A program made the position numbers and the translations under genes. A DNA stretch of 64,000 nucleotides from Rhodobacterales bacterium HKCCE2091 (lineage in GTDB: Bacteria > Pseudomonadota > Alphaproteobacteria > Rhodobacterales > Rhodobacteraceae), in NCBI GenBank assembly GCA_015689685.1, contig WVSL01000001.1, positions 166,001 to 230,000 on the forward strand, given 5' to 3'. Below are positions 46,804 through 55,762 of this stretch, piece by piece (the first letter of the stretch is position 1; each line of letters starts with the position of its first letter). The notes beneath the pieces were generated by a model. It saw nothing but the letters and a program-made list of their open reading frames with translations, searched no databases and had not been told where the DNA came from.

Positions 46804-48324
46804 CTCGTTCAGGAACACCCCGATCGCCTCGACGCAGTCCCGCCACGCCGGTTCGCTGTCGACGATGATGTGGTTCCGGCTTTCGAGCGGCACGAACTGC
46901 GCGCCGGGAATGCCGGAGGCGAGCGCCCTGCCCTGGTCCATCGGGATGCGCTGGTCGTGCCGGGAATGCAGCACGATGGTCGGCGCGCGCACCTGCGCCA
47001 GCCGGTCGCGCACGTCGATCACCCCGAACGCCTCCTGGAACCGCGCCGCGTTCTCGGGCGAGGTCGTGTGGCGCTGGAAATCGTCGAACCACGCCAGGTC
47101 CTCGGCGCTCGCGTCGGGCATGAAGGTCTGCGAGAAGATGTGCCGGTACGCCGAGTTGTCCGTGCCCCAGCCGAGCCGGGTGAGGTTCAGCACCGCCTCG
47201 CGCCGGGCCTGTTCCTCAGGGCTGGCGAGGTGGCGCCAGCCGGCCGCGTAGCCGCCGATCAGGATCAGGCCGGTCACCCGCCCGGGGTGGCGCACGGCGT
47301 ACTCGATCGACACCGCCGCGCCCTGGCTGATGCCGACGAGCGGAAACTTCTCCAGCCCCAGGGTGTCGACGACGGTCTCCAGGTCCTCGACGAAGGCCTC
47401 GAAGCTCAGGTCGGAGACGTCCCAGTCGGAAAGCCCGCAGCCGCGTTCGTCGTAGCGCACGAAGGTATGGGCGCGGGCGAGCTCCGCGAAGCTCTTGCCC
47501 CAGATCGGCGAGGTCCAGTCGAATTCGAGGTGGTTGAGCCAGTTCGCCGCCTTCAGGATCGGCGGGCCGGAGCCGATGGTGGCATAGGCGATCTTGGTGC
47601 CGTCGCGCACCTCGCAGAAGCCGATCCGTTGCGCCCGCAGGACCTTGGCGCGCGCGCGGGCGACGCGGACCTCCGGGTCGGGCGACCGCGGCGGTGCGAC
47701 CGGGGGCGGATCGCCCGCCGCCGCGGCGGCGCGGGCGGCGCGTTCGTGCGCCTCGGCGCCCTCCGGGTCGGCGTCGTTCCACAGCTTCTGCCACTTCCGC
47801 GCTTCCATCGGCGGCAGGTCCGGGTGCAGCGCCAGCCGGCGCAGGACGCCCGCGCGCGCCATCCTCGCATCCTCCCGCTCGGCCATGAGCCAGGCGTCGA
47901 AGCCCTCGTCCCCGGCCCCGTCGAGCCCGTCGAGGAAGACCGCGTCGAGCTGCTCCGCCATCGCGGACAGGTCGTCGGGCGGGATGGTGCCGCCCTCGCG
48001 CAGCCGCGCGTGGATCGCGGCGATGTCGATCCGCGCGCCGTCGGCGTCGAACTGCACCCGTTCCCGGTCCGCGACGATGCGCGGGCGGTCCGGGGCGTCG
48101 ACCGCGCGGCGCAGGTGTGACAGCGCCCACCTGAGCGCCGCCTTCGGGTCGTCCGGAAGATCCCAGAACAGCTCGCACAGCCGCTCGCGCCGGTGCGGGC
48201 GGTTGGTGGCGACGAGGAACGCGAGAAGGGCGCGCGCCTTGCGCGAGGCGGGCAGCGCGATGTCGCGACCACCGGCCACGACGCGGACCTCGCCAAGCAG
48301 CGTGATCTCGAGAGTGTCGCCCAA
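46792..48324 (-). CDS. BTAD-type DNA-binding regulator fused to alpha/beta hydrolase
   Basis: 510 residues. Residues ~5-95 form an OmpR/SARP-like winged helix (LLGEVRVVAGGRDIALP; RKARALLAFLVATNRPHRRERLCELFW). Residues ~100-200 form a BTAD-like helical domain (DGLDGAGDEGFDAWLMAERE). Residues ~235-510 form an alpha/beta hydrolase with an apparently intact triad: Ser333 (VGISQGAAV), Asp457 (LHSRHDQRIP) and His485 (SRNHIIV). The TTG start at 48324 follows GGAGGGACC. It may sense a small ester or lactone and regulate the divergent P450 gene; that is inference. Confidence 0.85.
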   Translation of the reverse strand: MGDTLEITLLGEVRVVAGGRDIALPASRKARALLAFLVATNRPHRRERLCELFWDLPDDPKAALRWALSHLRRAVDAPDRPRIVADRERVQFDADGARIDIAAIHARLREGGTIPPDDLSAMAEQLDAVFLDGLDGAGDEGFDAWLMAEREDARMARAGVLRRLALHPDLPPMEARKWQKLWNDADPEGAEAHERAARAAAAAGDPPPVAPPRSPDPEVRVARARAKVLRAQRIGFCEVRDGTKIAYATIGSGPPILKAANWLNHLEFDWTSPIWGKSFAELARAHTFVRYDERGCGLSDWDVSDLSFEAFVEDLETVVDTLGLEKFPLVGISQGAAVSIEYAVRHPGRVTGLILIGGYAAGWRHLASPEEQARREAVLNLTRLGWGTDNSAYRHIFSQTFMPDASAEDLAWFDDFQRHTTSPENAARFQEAFGVIDVRDRLAQVRAPTIVLHSRHDQRIPMDQGRALASGIPGAQFVPLESRNHIIVDSEPAWRDCVEAIGVFLNEIGG

Positions 48325-48501
48325 GGGTCCCTCCCCCTCGCGCAAAAACAACGACTGGGGACGGCCCTTACCACTGGGGCCACAACGCTGACAACAACGG
48401 AGCAACCCCAGATGACGGCATGGCCGCGGAACGCCGCCCGCCCGCCCTTTCACCGGGGCAGGGCCGGCGGCGTTCCCGCCGTGACATGAAGGAGTTCCCA
48501 A
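48325..48501. promoter_or_regulatory. Divergent promoter region with short direct repeats
   Basis: 177 bp between the BTAD-hydrolase regulator (minus) and the P450 gene (plus). It contains ACTGGGG at 48354 and 48373, and ACAACG at 48348, 48382 and 48394. SARP/BTAD regulators bind direct heptamer repeats, so these are candidates, but the spacing (19, 12 and 34 bp) is irregular. No clear -35/-10 pair was found. No gene seen here. Confidence 0.35.
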
Positions 48502-49719
48502 GTGAACCAGCTTACCCAGGCCGCCACCGCGGCCCCTTACCTTTTCGACCCGGCCTCGTTCGAGCCGGATCCCCACGCCGCCTTCGCGGCCCTGCGCGAC
48601 GAGTACCCGGTGATCCAGACCGGGCCCGGGCAGTACCTCGCGCTGCGCGCTTCGGACGTGGTCGCGCTGCTGACCGATCCGCGCACGATCAATCCCGAGG
48701 GCGAGGCCTACGTCGCCCACCAGGGCGTGCCCGAGGGATCCGCCGCGCGGCTTCTGCGCGACATCCTGCTGTTCGACAACGGCCCCTCGCACCGCGCCAA
48801 GCGCGCGCTTTTCGCAAAGGCGTTCTCGCACGGGGCCATGCACGGCGCGCGGAGCCGCATCCGCACCGTCGCGGCGCGGATCATGGCCGACATGCCGCGC
48901 GGCGAGAGCTTCGACTTCACCGCCGCCGTCGCCGCCCGCGTCCCGTCCGAGATGATCGCCTCGATCTTCGGCCTGCCGCGCGGCGAGGCCGCGTGGTTCT
49001 CGGCCCGGGTCTACAGCCTCGTCCGGTCGGTCGCGCCGGTCTACCCGATGGACGTCCACGACGAGATCGAGACCGCCGCCGCGGAACTGACCGATTACGT
49101 CGAGCGGCACCTGCGCGAACGCCGCGCCGCGCCGCGCGACGATCTCCTGTCGACGGTGCTGGCGCGGTGGACCGAACGCCCCGAGATCTCGTTCGACAGC
49201 CTCGTGATCCAGGTCATCACGCTGGTGGTGGCGGGCACCGACACGACCCGCGCCGGGTTCGCGATGCTCGTCGCCCTGCTCCTGCGGCATCCGGAGCAAT
49301 GGGACGCGGTGAAACGCGACGCGGGTCTCATCCCCGCCGCCGTCTACGAGGCGCTGCGCTACGAACCGCCGGTCGGGTCGATCCCGCGCCTCGCCGTCGA
49401 GGACATCGACATCGGCGGAACCGTGGTTCCCGCGGGATCCGTCCTGCGGCTCAGCACCCTGTCGGCGATGCGCGACCCGGGGCTGTTCGACGACCCCGAC
49501 CGGTTCGACATCGCCCGCGCGGGCGTGCCCCGGCTGCACGCGGTGTTCGGGCTCGGCCCGCACAGGTGCCTCGGCGAGATGCTGGCGCGGATCGAGATGG
49601 AGGAAGGTCTCGCCGCCCTGATCCGCACCGCCCCCGGCATCGCGCTGGAAAGCGCGCCGCGGCTGGAAGGCTACGGCGGCATCCGCCAGGCGTCGCCGAT
49701 GACGGTGCGTTTCGATTGA
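48502..49719 (+). CDS. Cytochrome P450
   Basis: 405 residues, soluble bacterial class. Oxygen-activating I helix AGTDTTR, E-x-x-R in YEALRYEPP, and the heme loop FGLGPHRCLGE with Cys356. It starts with GTG at 48502 after GAAGGAG. No ferredoxin or ferredoxin reductase lies alongside, so redox partners are elsewhere. Substrate unknown. Divergent from the BTAD-hydrolase gene, which may regulate it, and followed by a STAS protein gene after 32 bp. Confidence 0.93.
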   Translation: MNQLTQAATAAPYLFDPASFEPDPHAAFAALRDEYPVIQTGPGQYLALRASDVVALLTDPRTINPEGEAYVAHQGVPEGSAARLLRDILLFDNGPSHRAKRALFAKAFSHGAMHGARSRIRTVAARIMADMPRGESFDFTAAVAARVPSEMIASIFGLPRGEAAWFSARVYSLVRSVAPVYPMDVHDEIETAAAELTDYVERHLRERRAAPRDDLLSTVLARWTERPEISFDSLVIQVITLVVAGTDTTRAGFAMLVALLLRHPEQWDAVKRDAGLIPAAVYEALRYEPPVGSIPRLAVEDIDIGGTVVPAGSVLRLSTLSAMRDPGLFDDPDRFDIARAGVPRLHAVFGLGPHRCLGEMLARIEMEEGLAALIRTAPGIALESAPRLEGYGGIRQASPMTVRFD

Positions 49720-49751
49720 TTCAAGCAGCTGAAGAAAAAGGAGATTTCAGA

Positions 49752-50327
49752 ATGAACATTCACCACTACAGGACCCGCGGGATCGTCATCGTGTCCGTCA
49801 GCGGCGTCGCCGGGCCGGCCGCGGCCGGGGCGCTCTACGACGCGATGGTGGAGGCCGCGGCGGGGTGCGAACAGGACATGATCCTGGACCTGTCCGGCCT
49901 CGTGCACCTGTCCCGCAGCGCGGTCCGCGGCATCCTCGTGGCCGGCCGCCTCTTGCGGAACGCGGGCCGCCAGCTGCGCATCTGCCGCGCCGACGCATCG
50001 GTGGAGGCGCTGCTGATCGGTCTCGGCCTGTCGCACATCGTCCATTGCGACCGGAGCTTCGGCGACGCGCTGGCGGCGCTGTGGGAACGCCGGGCCGCGG
50101 CGGCACCGGGCGGGGCGAGCCTTGCCGTGCCGCGCGACCTCGCCGAGGCCGACGCGGCGCTTCGCGCGGAATACGCCCGGCACCTGATCGACGAGGGCTG
50201 GCGGCCCGCGTCGCGCGTGGCCGAGGTCTGCGGCTACCCGAGCGAACTGGACATGCGCCGCGCACTGCTGTGCCACGCCGAACCCGCCAACACCCAGACC
50301 GACCGCCTGGCCGCAACCGGCAGCTGA
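49752..50327 (+). CDS. STAS-domain protein with C-terminal extension
   Basis: 191 residues. Residues ~1-105 look like an anti-sigma-antagonist STAS domain: GIVIVSVSGVAG, EQDMILDLSGLVHLSRSAVRGILVA (Ser at the expected phosphorylation loop), LRICRADASVEALLIGLGLSHI. The C-terminal ~80 residues (ALRAEYARHLIDEGWRPASRVAEVCGYPSELDMRRAL) look helical and unrelated. It probably follows the P450 gene in one transcript. No kinase partner is adjacent. Function unclear. Confidence 0.72.
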   Translation: MNIHHYRTRGIVIVSVSGVAGPAAAGALYDAMVEAAAGCEQDMILDLSGLVHLSRSAVRGILVAGRLLRNAGRQLRICRADASVEALLIGLGLSHIVHCDRSFGDALAALWERRAAAAPGGASLAVPRDLAEADAALRAEYARHLIDEGWRPASRVAEVCGYPSELDMRRALLCHAEPANTQTDRLAATGS

Positions 50328-50375
50328 GACCGGACGCCAGGCGAACGTGACCCTACCGAAGGAAGGAAACCGAAG

Positions 50376-50588
50376 ATGACCTACGAAGTGAACCCCTACC
50401 GCACCGCAACGCTCCGCCACGGCCGGACCGGGCCGGGCCTCCGCCAGCTGATCGCGGCATTCGGCCGGATGTTCGCCTCCCGGCGGCAGTACCGCCACCT
50501 GGAGGAGCTTCCGGACTACCTGCTGGACGACATCGGGCTGACCCGGTGGGACATCGCCCAGGCCCGGCGGGACGAGTCGCTGTTCTGA
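50376..50588 (+). CDS. DUF1127-family small protein
   Basis: 70 residues. The C-terminal ~40 residues match the DUF1127 pattern: RRQYRHLEELPDYLLDDIGLTRWDI, where the L-x-x-L-x-D-x-x-L-x-D-I-G-L core is typical. Good Shine-Dalgarno GGAAGGAAACCG before the ATG at 50376. Small DUF1127 proteins are common in alphaproteobacteria and some bind RNA or affect phosphate and carbon metabolism. Followed by a strong hairpin. Confidence 0.88.
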   Translation: MTYEVNPYRTATLRHGRTGPGLRQLIAAFGRMFASRRQYRHLEELPDYLLDDIGLTRWDIAQARRDESLF

Positions 50589-50612
50589 GCGCACCCGCCA
50601 TCGCCGAAACCC

Positions 50613-50642
50613 GCGCCGCCGCCCCCCTATGGGCGGCGGCGC
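50613..50642 (+). terminator. 12-bp GC stem after the DUF1127 gene
   Basis: GCGCCGCCGCCC (50613-50624) pairs perfectly with GGGCGGCGGCGC (50631-50642) around a 6-nt loop. No T run follows. Likely the end of the P450-STAS-DUF1127 region before the nonulosonate cluster. Confidence 0.5.
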
Positions 50643-50675
50643 CGTCGCATCCGGGGCCCGCACCGTCCCGCCGGT

Positions 50676-50704
50676 TTGTCATCGGCCACCGACCGCGATA
50701 TGGG
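50676..50704 (+). promoter_or_regulatory. Promoter candidate for the nonulosonate cluster
   Basis: TTGTCA (50676-50681) and TATGGG (50699-50704) are 17 bp apart, 44 bp upstream of the pseI ATG, with CGGAGG as the ribosome binding site. It comes directly after a strong hairpin, as expected for the start of a new transcription unit. Confidence 0.45.
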
Positions 50705-50747
50705 TGAGCCGACCGGCGGACAACCACCGCCCATCGGAGGCACGCTC

Positions 50748-51827
50748 ATGACCGCTGCGGCATCGGGGCAGACCACGTTCGCGATTGCCGGGCGCAGGAT
50801 CGGCCCGGGTTGCCGGCCCTACATCGTCGCCGAGATGTCGGGAAACCATAACCACGACATCGAGCGCGCCATCCGGATCATCGACGCGGCCAAGGCGGCC
50901 GGGGCCAACGCGGTCAAGCTTCAGACCTACACCGCCGATACGATCACCATCGATCACGACGCGCCCGAGTTCACGGTGAAGGGCGGGCTCTGGGACGGCC
51001 GGCGGCTGCACGAGCTCTACGAGGAGGCGCACACACCCTGGGACTGGCACCCGCGGCTGTTCGAGCACGGGCAAAGGATCGGGATCACGGTCTTTTCCTC
51101 GCCGTTCGACGATACCGCGGTGGATTTCCTCGCCGGTCTCGACGCGCCGGCCTACAAGATCGCCTCGCCCGAACTCGTCGACCTGCCGCTGATCCGCTAC
51201 GCCGCCGGCAAGGGCAGGCCGATGATCATGTCGACGGGCATGGCGACGCTGGAGGAGATCGGCGCCGCCGTCGAAACCGCCCGCGGCGCGGGCTGCGACG
51301 AGATCGTCCTGCTGTATTGCACCGCGTCCTACCCCGCGCCGGTCGAGGACGCGAACCTCGCCAGCATCGCGGACCTGTCCCGCCGCTTCGGCACGCTCGT
51401 CGGTCTTTCGGATCACACGATGGGAACCACCGTTCCGGTCGCCGCCGTCGCCGCCGGGGCCGTGTTCATCGAGAAGCACTTCACGCTCGCCCGCAGCGAT
51501 GGCGGCGTCGACAGCGCGTTTTCGCTGGAACCCGCCGAGCTCGCGGAGCTTGTCGACCACGCCGATGTCGCCCACCGCGCCCTCGGCAGCCCGACCTACG
51601 GGCCGAAGGCGTCCGAGGCCACGGTGCTGAAGAACCGCCGGTCGCTTTATGCCGTGGGGCCGATCCGGCGGGGCGAGACCTTCACCCGCGACAATACCCG
51701 TTCGATCCGCCCCGGCCACGGGCTGCCGCCCCGCTACCTCGACGCGGTCCTGGGGCGGAGCGCCGCGCGGGACATCGCGTTCGGCGAGCCGCTGGCTGCG
51801 GACATGGTCGACGGGGGGATCGACTGA
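50748..51827 (+). CDS. pseI: Pseudaminic acid synthase (NeuB family)
   Basis: 359 residues. Condenses a 2,4-diacetamido-trideoxyhexose with phosphoenolpyruvate to a nine-carbon nonulosonic acid. TIM barrel with YIVAEMSGNHNHDIERA (residues ~26-42), NAVKLQTYTADTITI, SSPFDDTAVDFL, STGMATLEEI, GLSDHTMG and FIEKHFTL. C-terminal SAF domain with RSLYAVGPIRRGETFT and NTRSIRPGHGLPP, the PseI-like form. Shine-Dalgarno CGGAGG. First gene of the cluster although its reaction is late. Confidence 0.92.
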   Translation: MTAAASGQTTFAIAGRRIGPGCRPYIVAEMSGNHNHDIERAIRIIDAAKAAGANAVKLQTYTADTITIDHDAPEFTVKGGLWDGRRLHELYEEAHTPWDWHPRLFEHGQRIGITVFSSPFDDTAVDFLAGLDAPAYKIASPELVDLPLIRYAAGKGRPMIMSTGMATLEEIGAAVETARGAGCDEIVLLYCTASYPAPVEDANLASIADLSRRFGTLVGLSDHTMGTTVPVAAVAAGAVFIEKHFTLARSDGGVDSAFSLEPAELAELVDHADVAHRALGSPTYGPKASEATVLKNRRSLYAVGPIRRGETFTRDNTRSIRPGHGLPPRYLDAVLGRSAARDIAFGEPLAADMVDGGID

Positions 51828-52553
51828 ATGGCGGAGACACCGGGCGGGACCGACCGGCGGGGCGGCCCGCGGCTCGCCATCATCCCAGCGCGCGGCGGGT
51901 CCAAGCGCATCCCGCGCAAGAACATCAGGCCGTTCCGCGGCAAGCCGATCATCGCCTGGTCGGTCGAGGCGGCGCTGGAATCCGGCGTGTTCGACGAGGT
52001 GATGGTCAGCACCGACGACGACGAGATCGCAGGGGTCGCGCGCGAGATCGGGGCCTCGGTTCCCTTCCTGCGGTCGGCCGGTGCGTCGGACGACCACGCG
52101 ACGACCGCGGACGTGCTGCTGGAAGTGCTGGGGTGTTACGCGGAGCGGGACCGGGCCTTCGCCACCGCCTGCTGCCTCTACCCGACCGCGCCCTTCGTGA
52201 CCGCGGCGGCATTGCGGGAGGGACTCGAACGGCTCGACGGGGGCGACTTCGACGTGGTCATGCCGGTCGCGCGGTTCAGTTACCCGATCTGGCGTTCGCT
52301 GCGGCGCGCCGACGACGGCCGGGTCGACCTGTTCTTTCCGGAGAACCTGAACGCGCGGTCCCAGGACCTGCCGCCCGCGTTCCACGATGCCGGTCAGTGG
52401 TACTGGTTCCGGGTCGCGCCGTTCCTGCGATCGAAGGTTCTGATGGGCGCCAGCACCGGGTCGGTCGAGTTGCCGGCCATGCTGGTGCAGGATATCGACA
52501 CGCTGGAGGACTGGGCGATCGCCGAGGAAAAACACGCGCGGATGGCGGGATGA
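51828..52553 (+). CDS. pseF: Pseudaminic acid cytidylyltransferase
   Basis: 241 residues. Activates the nonulosonate with CTP to CMP-sugar. IPARGGSKRIPRKNIRPF (residues ~18-35) is the CTP loop of the NeuA/PseF family; STDDDEIA, YPTAPFVTA and DIDTLEDWAIAE follow. Starts immediately after the pseI TGA. Whether the product is CMP-pseudaminate or a relative depends on the unusual neighbours. Confidence 0.92.
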   Translation: MAETPGGTDRRGGPRLAIIPARGGSKRIPRKNIRPFRGKPIIAWSVEAALESGVFDEVMVSTDDDEIAGVAREIGASVPFLRSAGASDDHATTADVLLEVLGCYAERDRAFATACCLYPTAPFVTAAALREGLERLDGGDFDVVMPVARFSYPIWRSLRRADDGRVDLFFPENLNARSQDLPPAFHDAGQWYWFRVAPFLRSKVLMGASTGSVELPAMLVQDIDTLEDWAIAEEKHARMAG

Positions 52554-53446
52554 TGGACAAGAGACTGCGCCGGCACGAATACGGGTTCCTCGAACTCGTG
52601 GACCCGCCGAGCGACGCGGAACTGGCCGATTACTACGCCAACAAGTACTACCAGTCCGAGACCGGGAGCTACCGCAAGACCTACCCGCCCGAGGAACTGC
52701 GCGCCATCGACCTGCGGGTGACGCTCAGGGCGGCTGCCGCCGACCGGCTGCGCGGCAGCACGACACCGGGACGGATGCTGGACGTCGGCTGCGGCGAGGG
52801 CTTCGTCATGGCGCGCTACGCCGCGGCGGGCTGGGAGGTCGAGGGCGTCGACCACAGCAACGACGGCGTGGCAGGCATGAACCCGGAGCTCCTGCCGCGG
52901 GTGACGCAGGGCAACCTGTTCGAGATCGTGGCCGACTACGCCGAAAGCGGCCGGCGCTACGATCTCGTGTGGCTGGGCAACGTGCTGGAACACGTTCTCA
53001 GGCCGGTGGAGCTTCTCCGGTCGCTGCGCGGGCTGGTCGCGCCGGGCGGGCTGCTTGTCGTGACCGTCCCCAACGACGGGTCGCGGTACCAGGAGGACCT
53101 GTTCGAGACCGGCACGATCCCCGAACGGTTCTGGATCGCGATCCCCGACCACATCTCCTACTTCACCCGCGACAGCCTGACCGCGACCGCCGAGGCGACG
53201 GGGTGGGATGTCCGCGACATCCACGCCGATTTCCCGATCGACCTGTTCCTGTCCCACCCGGGATCGAACTACGTCGCCGACCGGTCGCGGGGCCCGGCGG
53301 CGCACGCCGCGCGGCTGAGGCTGGAAGGGCTGATCGGGGACGCGGGCCCCGAGGCCGCGAACGCGTTCTACTCGGCGCTTGCCGGCGTCGGGCTCGGCCG
53401 CAACATGACCGCCTTCCTCGCGCCATCGGAAAGGACACCCGAATGA
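52550..53446 (+). CDS. Class I SAM-dependent methyltransferase
   Basis: 298 residues. Rossmann methyltransferase core: LDVGCGEGFVMARYAAAG (motif I), VDHSNDG, WLGNVLEHVLRPVELLRSLRGLVAPGGLLVVTVPN. The N-terminal part (YYANKYYQSETGSYRKTY) resembles polysaccharide-cluster methyltransferases. Either of two adjacent ATGs (52550 or 52553) overlaps the pseF stop. Probably methylates a sugar intermediate or the nonulosonate. Confidence 0.87.
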   Translation: MMDKRLRRHEYGFLELVDPPSDAELADYYANKYYQSETGSYRKTYPPEELRAIDLRVTLRAAAADRLRGSTTPGRMLDVGCGEGFVMARYAAAGWEVEGVDHSNDGVAGMNPELLPRVTQGNLFEIVADYAESGRRYDLVWLGNVLEHVLRPVELLRSLRGLVAPGGLLVVTVPNDGSRYQEDLFETGTIPERFWIAIPDHISYFTRDSLTATAEATGWDVRDIHADFPIDLFLSHPGSNYVADRSRGPAAHAARLRLEGLIGDAGPEAANAFYSALAGVGLGRNMTAFLAPSERTPE

Positions 53447-54195
53447 GCGGCAAAGACATCCGCACCCTCGTCGGCTCGACCGAGAGCGAACAGGCGCGCA
53501 AGCTGGCGCTGGCCCGGGCGCTGCGGGAAAGCGACGTGCCCGACGCGGAGATCCTCGACAACCTCGGCCTCTACCTCACGCGCCAGACCCTGTCCCGCAT
53601 CATGTTCATGCAGGCGATCTACGAACAGATCGTTCCGGTGCACGGCGTGGTGATGGAATTCGGCGTCCGGTGGGGCCAGAACCTGGCGCTGTTCTCGAAC
53701 CTGCGCGGCATCTTCGAGCCCTACAACTACAACCGCCGGGTGATCGGCTTCGACACGTTCGACGGGTTCCCCTCGGTCGCGGCGGAGGACGGCGACCGGG
53801 TTTCGGCCGGCGACTACGGCGTGACCGAGGGCTGGCCCGAAACGCTCGACGGGCTGCTCGATTTCCACAACGCCAACGCCCCGATCCCGCAGAAGCGCAA
53901 GTACGAGCTGGTCCGGGGCGACGCCACCCGGACCCTACCGGCCTACCTGGGCGACCACCCGGAAACGATCGTGGCGCTGGCCTATTTCGACTTCGACATC
54001 TTCGCGCCGACGCGCGACTGCCTCGAAGCGCTGAAGCCGCACATGACGCGGGGCAGCGTGCTTGCCTTCGACGAGCTGAACACGCCGGAGTTTCCCGGTG
54101 AAACGCTCGCGCTGAAGGAGGTCTTCGGCCTGTCGCGCTACGCGATCCGGCGGCTGCCGTTCAGCCCCCTGACCTCCTACCTCGTCATCGAATGA
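53443..54195 (+). CDS. TylF/MycF-like methyltransferase-fold protein
   Basis: 250 residues. VVMEFGVRWGQNLALFSNL is the nucleotide-binding turn; VIGFDTFDGFPSV, ALAYFDFDIFAPTRDCLEAL and GSVLAFDELNTPEFPGE are characteristic of the TylF/macrocin O-methyltransferase-like family found in surface-sugar clusters. Members are often mislabelled as CoA-transferases. Start overlaps the previous stop by 4 bp, and the stop overlaps the next gene. Likely a second sugar O-methyltransferase. Confidence 0.78.
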   Translation: MSGKDIRTLVGSTESEQARKLALARALRESDVPDAEILDNLGLYLTRQTLSRIMFMQAIYEQIVPVHGVVMEFGVRWGQNLALFSNLRGIFEPYNYNRRVIGFDTFDGFPSVAAEDGDRVSAGDYGVTEGWPETLDGLLDFHNANAPIPQKRKYELVRGDATRTLPAYLGDHPETIVALAYFDFDIFAPTRDCLEALKPHMTRGSVLAFDELNTPEFPGETLALKEVFGLSRYAIRRLPFSPLTSYLVIE

Positions 54196-54794
54196 CCGGC
54201 GGCGCGGCCATCGGGTCCGGCCCCTACCGGGCGATGCCGCGCCCGGTGCTGAGCCACGGCGACCTTGCGGCCCGCGCGCTGGAGCCGGAACAGGTGGAGC
54301 CGGTCCGGCAGTGGCGGAACGCCAGCATGGACGTTCTTCGCCAGAGCCGGGACATCACGGCCGAGGAACAGCAGCGCTACTTCGAAACCCAGGTCTGGCC
54401 CGGCAAGGCGGCGACGGAGCCGCGGCAGATCCTCCTGTCGCTGGAGCGCGGCGGCCGCCTGATCGGGTATGCCGGGCTCGTCCACATCAACTGGGACTAC
54501 CGCCGCGCGGAGGTCTCCTTCCTGCTCGATCCCGCCGTGGCCCGCACCGATGCGGAGGCGGCGCCGGTCTTCGCGGACTACCTGCACATCGCGGAAACCC
54601 TCGCTTTCCAGGATCTCGGGCTGCACCGGCTGGTCGCCGAGACCTACGCCACCCGGCAACCGTTCATCGCGGCGTTCGAGGCCCACGGGTTCACCCGCGA
54701 AGGCCGCCTGCGGGAGCATGTCCGGGTGCAGGGCCGCGCCACCGACGCGTTCCTTCACGGCCTCCTGGCGACCGACCGGGTCGCGGCCGGATGA
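54192..54794 (+). CDS. pseH: PseH-like N-acetyltransferase (GNAT)
   Basis: 200 residues, GNAT fold. VRQWRNASMDVLRQSRDIT near the N-terminus is typical of PseH-type enzymes (the R-x-WRN start); IGYAGLVHINWDYRRAEVSFLLDP and LHRLVAETYATRQPFIAAFEAHGFTREGRLREHV follow. In the pseudaminate pathway PseH acetylates the 4-amino group of the PseC product. ATG overlaps the preceding stop. The name is an inference from position and motif. Confidence 0.78.
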   Translation: MTGGAAIGSGPYRAMPRPVLSHGDLAARALEPEQVEPVRQWRNASMDVLRQSRDITAEEQQRYFETQVWPGKAATEPRQILLSLERGGRLIGYAGLVHINWDYRRAEVSFLLDPAVARTDAEAAPVFADYLHIAETLAFQDLGLHRLVAETYATRQPFIAAFEAHGFTREGRLREHVRVQGRATDAFLHGLLATDRVAAG

Positions 54795-55762
54795 CGGCCT
54801 CGATGCGCAGAGTTCTGGTCAGTTCCGCCTCCGCGAAGGCGCCGCTCGTCCGGGCCGTGGCGAAGGCGGCGCGACGGATCGAACCCTCCGCCTCGGTCGT
54901 CGCGGGCGACATCGACCCGCTGGTTCCCGCCCGCTACGTCGCGGACGACTTCTGGCTGATGCCGCGCACGACGGACGACGCGGTGGAGGCGCTTGTCGCG
55001 GGCTGCACCGAGCGCGGCATCGACGCGGTGATCCCGACGCGCGACGGCGAACTAACGTTCTGGGCGCGGCACCGCGGCCGGTTCGCCGATGCGGGGATCG
55101 CCGTCATCGTGTCGGACCCCGACGCGATCGCGCGCTGTCTCGACAAGCTCGCCTTCGCGGAATTCGGCGCGGCGACCGCGCTTCCGGTCATTCCCGCCGC
55201 CGCCGATCCGGGCGCGATCGACGCCACGCGATACGCCGTGAAGGAAAGGTTCGGGTCGGGATCCCGCGGGATCGGCCTAGGTCTCGATCACGACGCCGCG
55301 CGGGACCACGCCCGCGACCTGGACGACCCGATCTTCCAGCCCTTCGTGGCCGGGCCGGAAATCAGCATCGATTCCTGGGTCGCGGCGGACGGCACGCCGG
55401 CGGGCGTGGTCCTGCGCCGCCGGGACCGGGTGGTCGCGGGCGAGGCGCAGGTGACGACCACGTTCCGGGATCGCGGTATCGAGGCGATGGCGATGCGGGT
55501 CCTGTCCGCCCTCGGGCTGCGCGGGCCGGTGGTCATGCAGGCCATCGTCACCGGCCCGGGCGAGGCGGCGGTGATCGAGGTCAACCCGCGCTTCGGCGGG
55601 GCCTCGACCACCGGGATCGCCGCGGGGCTCGACCCGTTCTTCTGGAGCCTGTCCGAGGCATTGGGGCACCTGCAGGGACCGCCGGAGTTCCGGCGCCGCG
55701 GGACCGAGGTGCGGCAGGTGCGGATCCCGTCGGATATCGTGGTCGATGATCCCGATCTTTGA
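54791..55762 (+). CDS. ATP-grasp domain protein
   Basis: 323 residues, ATP-grasp fold of the carbamoyl-phosphate-synthase-like type. N-terminal Rossmann-like domain (VLVSSASAKAPLVRAVAKA), ATP-binding YAVKERFGSGSRGIGLGL, FQPFVAGPEISIDSW, and the Mg site VIEVNPRFGGASTTGIAAGLD. Such enzymes activate a carboxylate through acyl phosphate and join it to an amine or thiol. It overlaps the HAD gene by 17 bp. Not part of the standard pseudaminate pathway, so it probably adds an amino-acid-like or carbamoyl group. Strong candidate for novelty. Confidence 0.87.
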   Translation: MTASMRRVLVSSASAKAPLVRAVAKAARRIEPSASVVAGDIDPLVPARYVADDFWLMPRTTDDAVEALVAGCTERGIDAVIPTRDGELTFWARHRGRFADAGIAVIVSDPDAIARCLDKLAFAEFGAATALPVIPAAADPGAIDATRYAVKERFGSGSRGIGLGLDHDAARDHARDLDDPIFQPFVAGPEISIDSWVAADGTPAGVVLRRRDRVVAGEAQVTTTFRDRGIEAMAMRVLSALGLRGPVVMQAIVTGPGEAAVIEVNPRFGGASTTGIAAGLDPFFWSLSEALGHLQGPPEFRRRGTEVRQVRIPSDIVVDDPDL

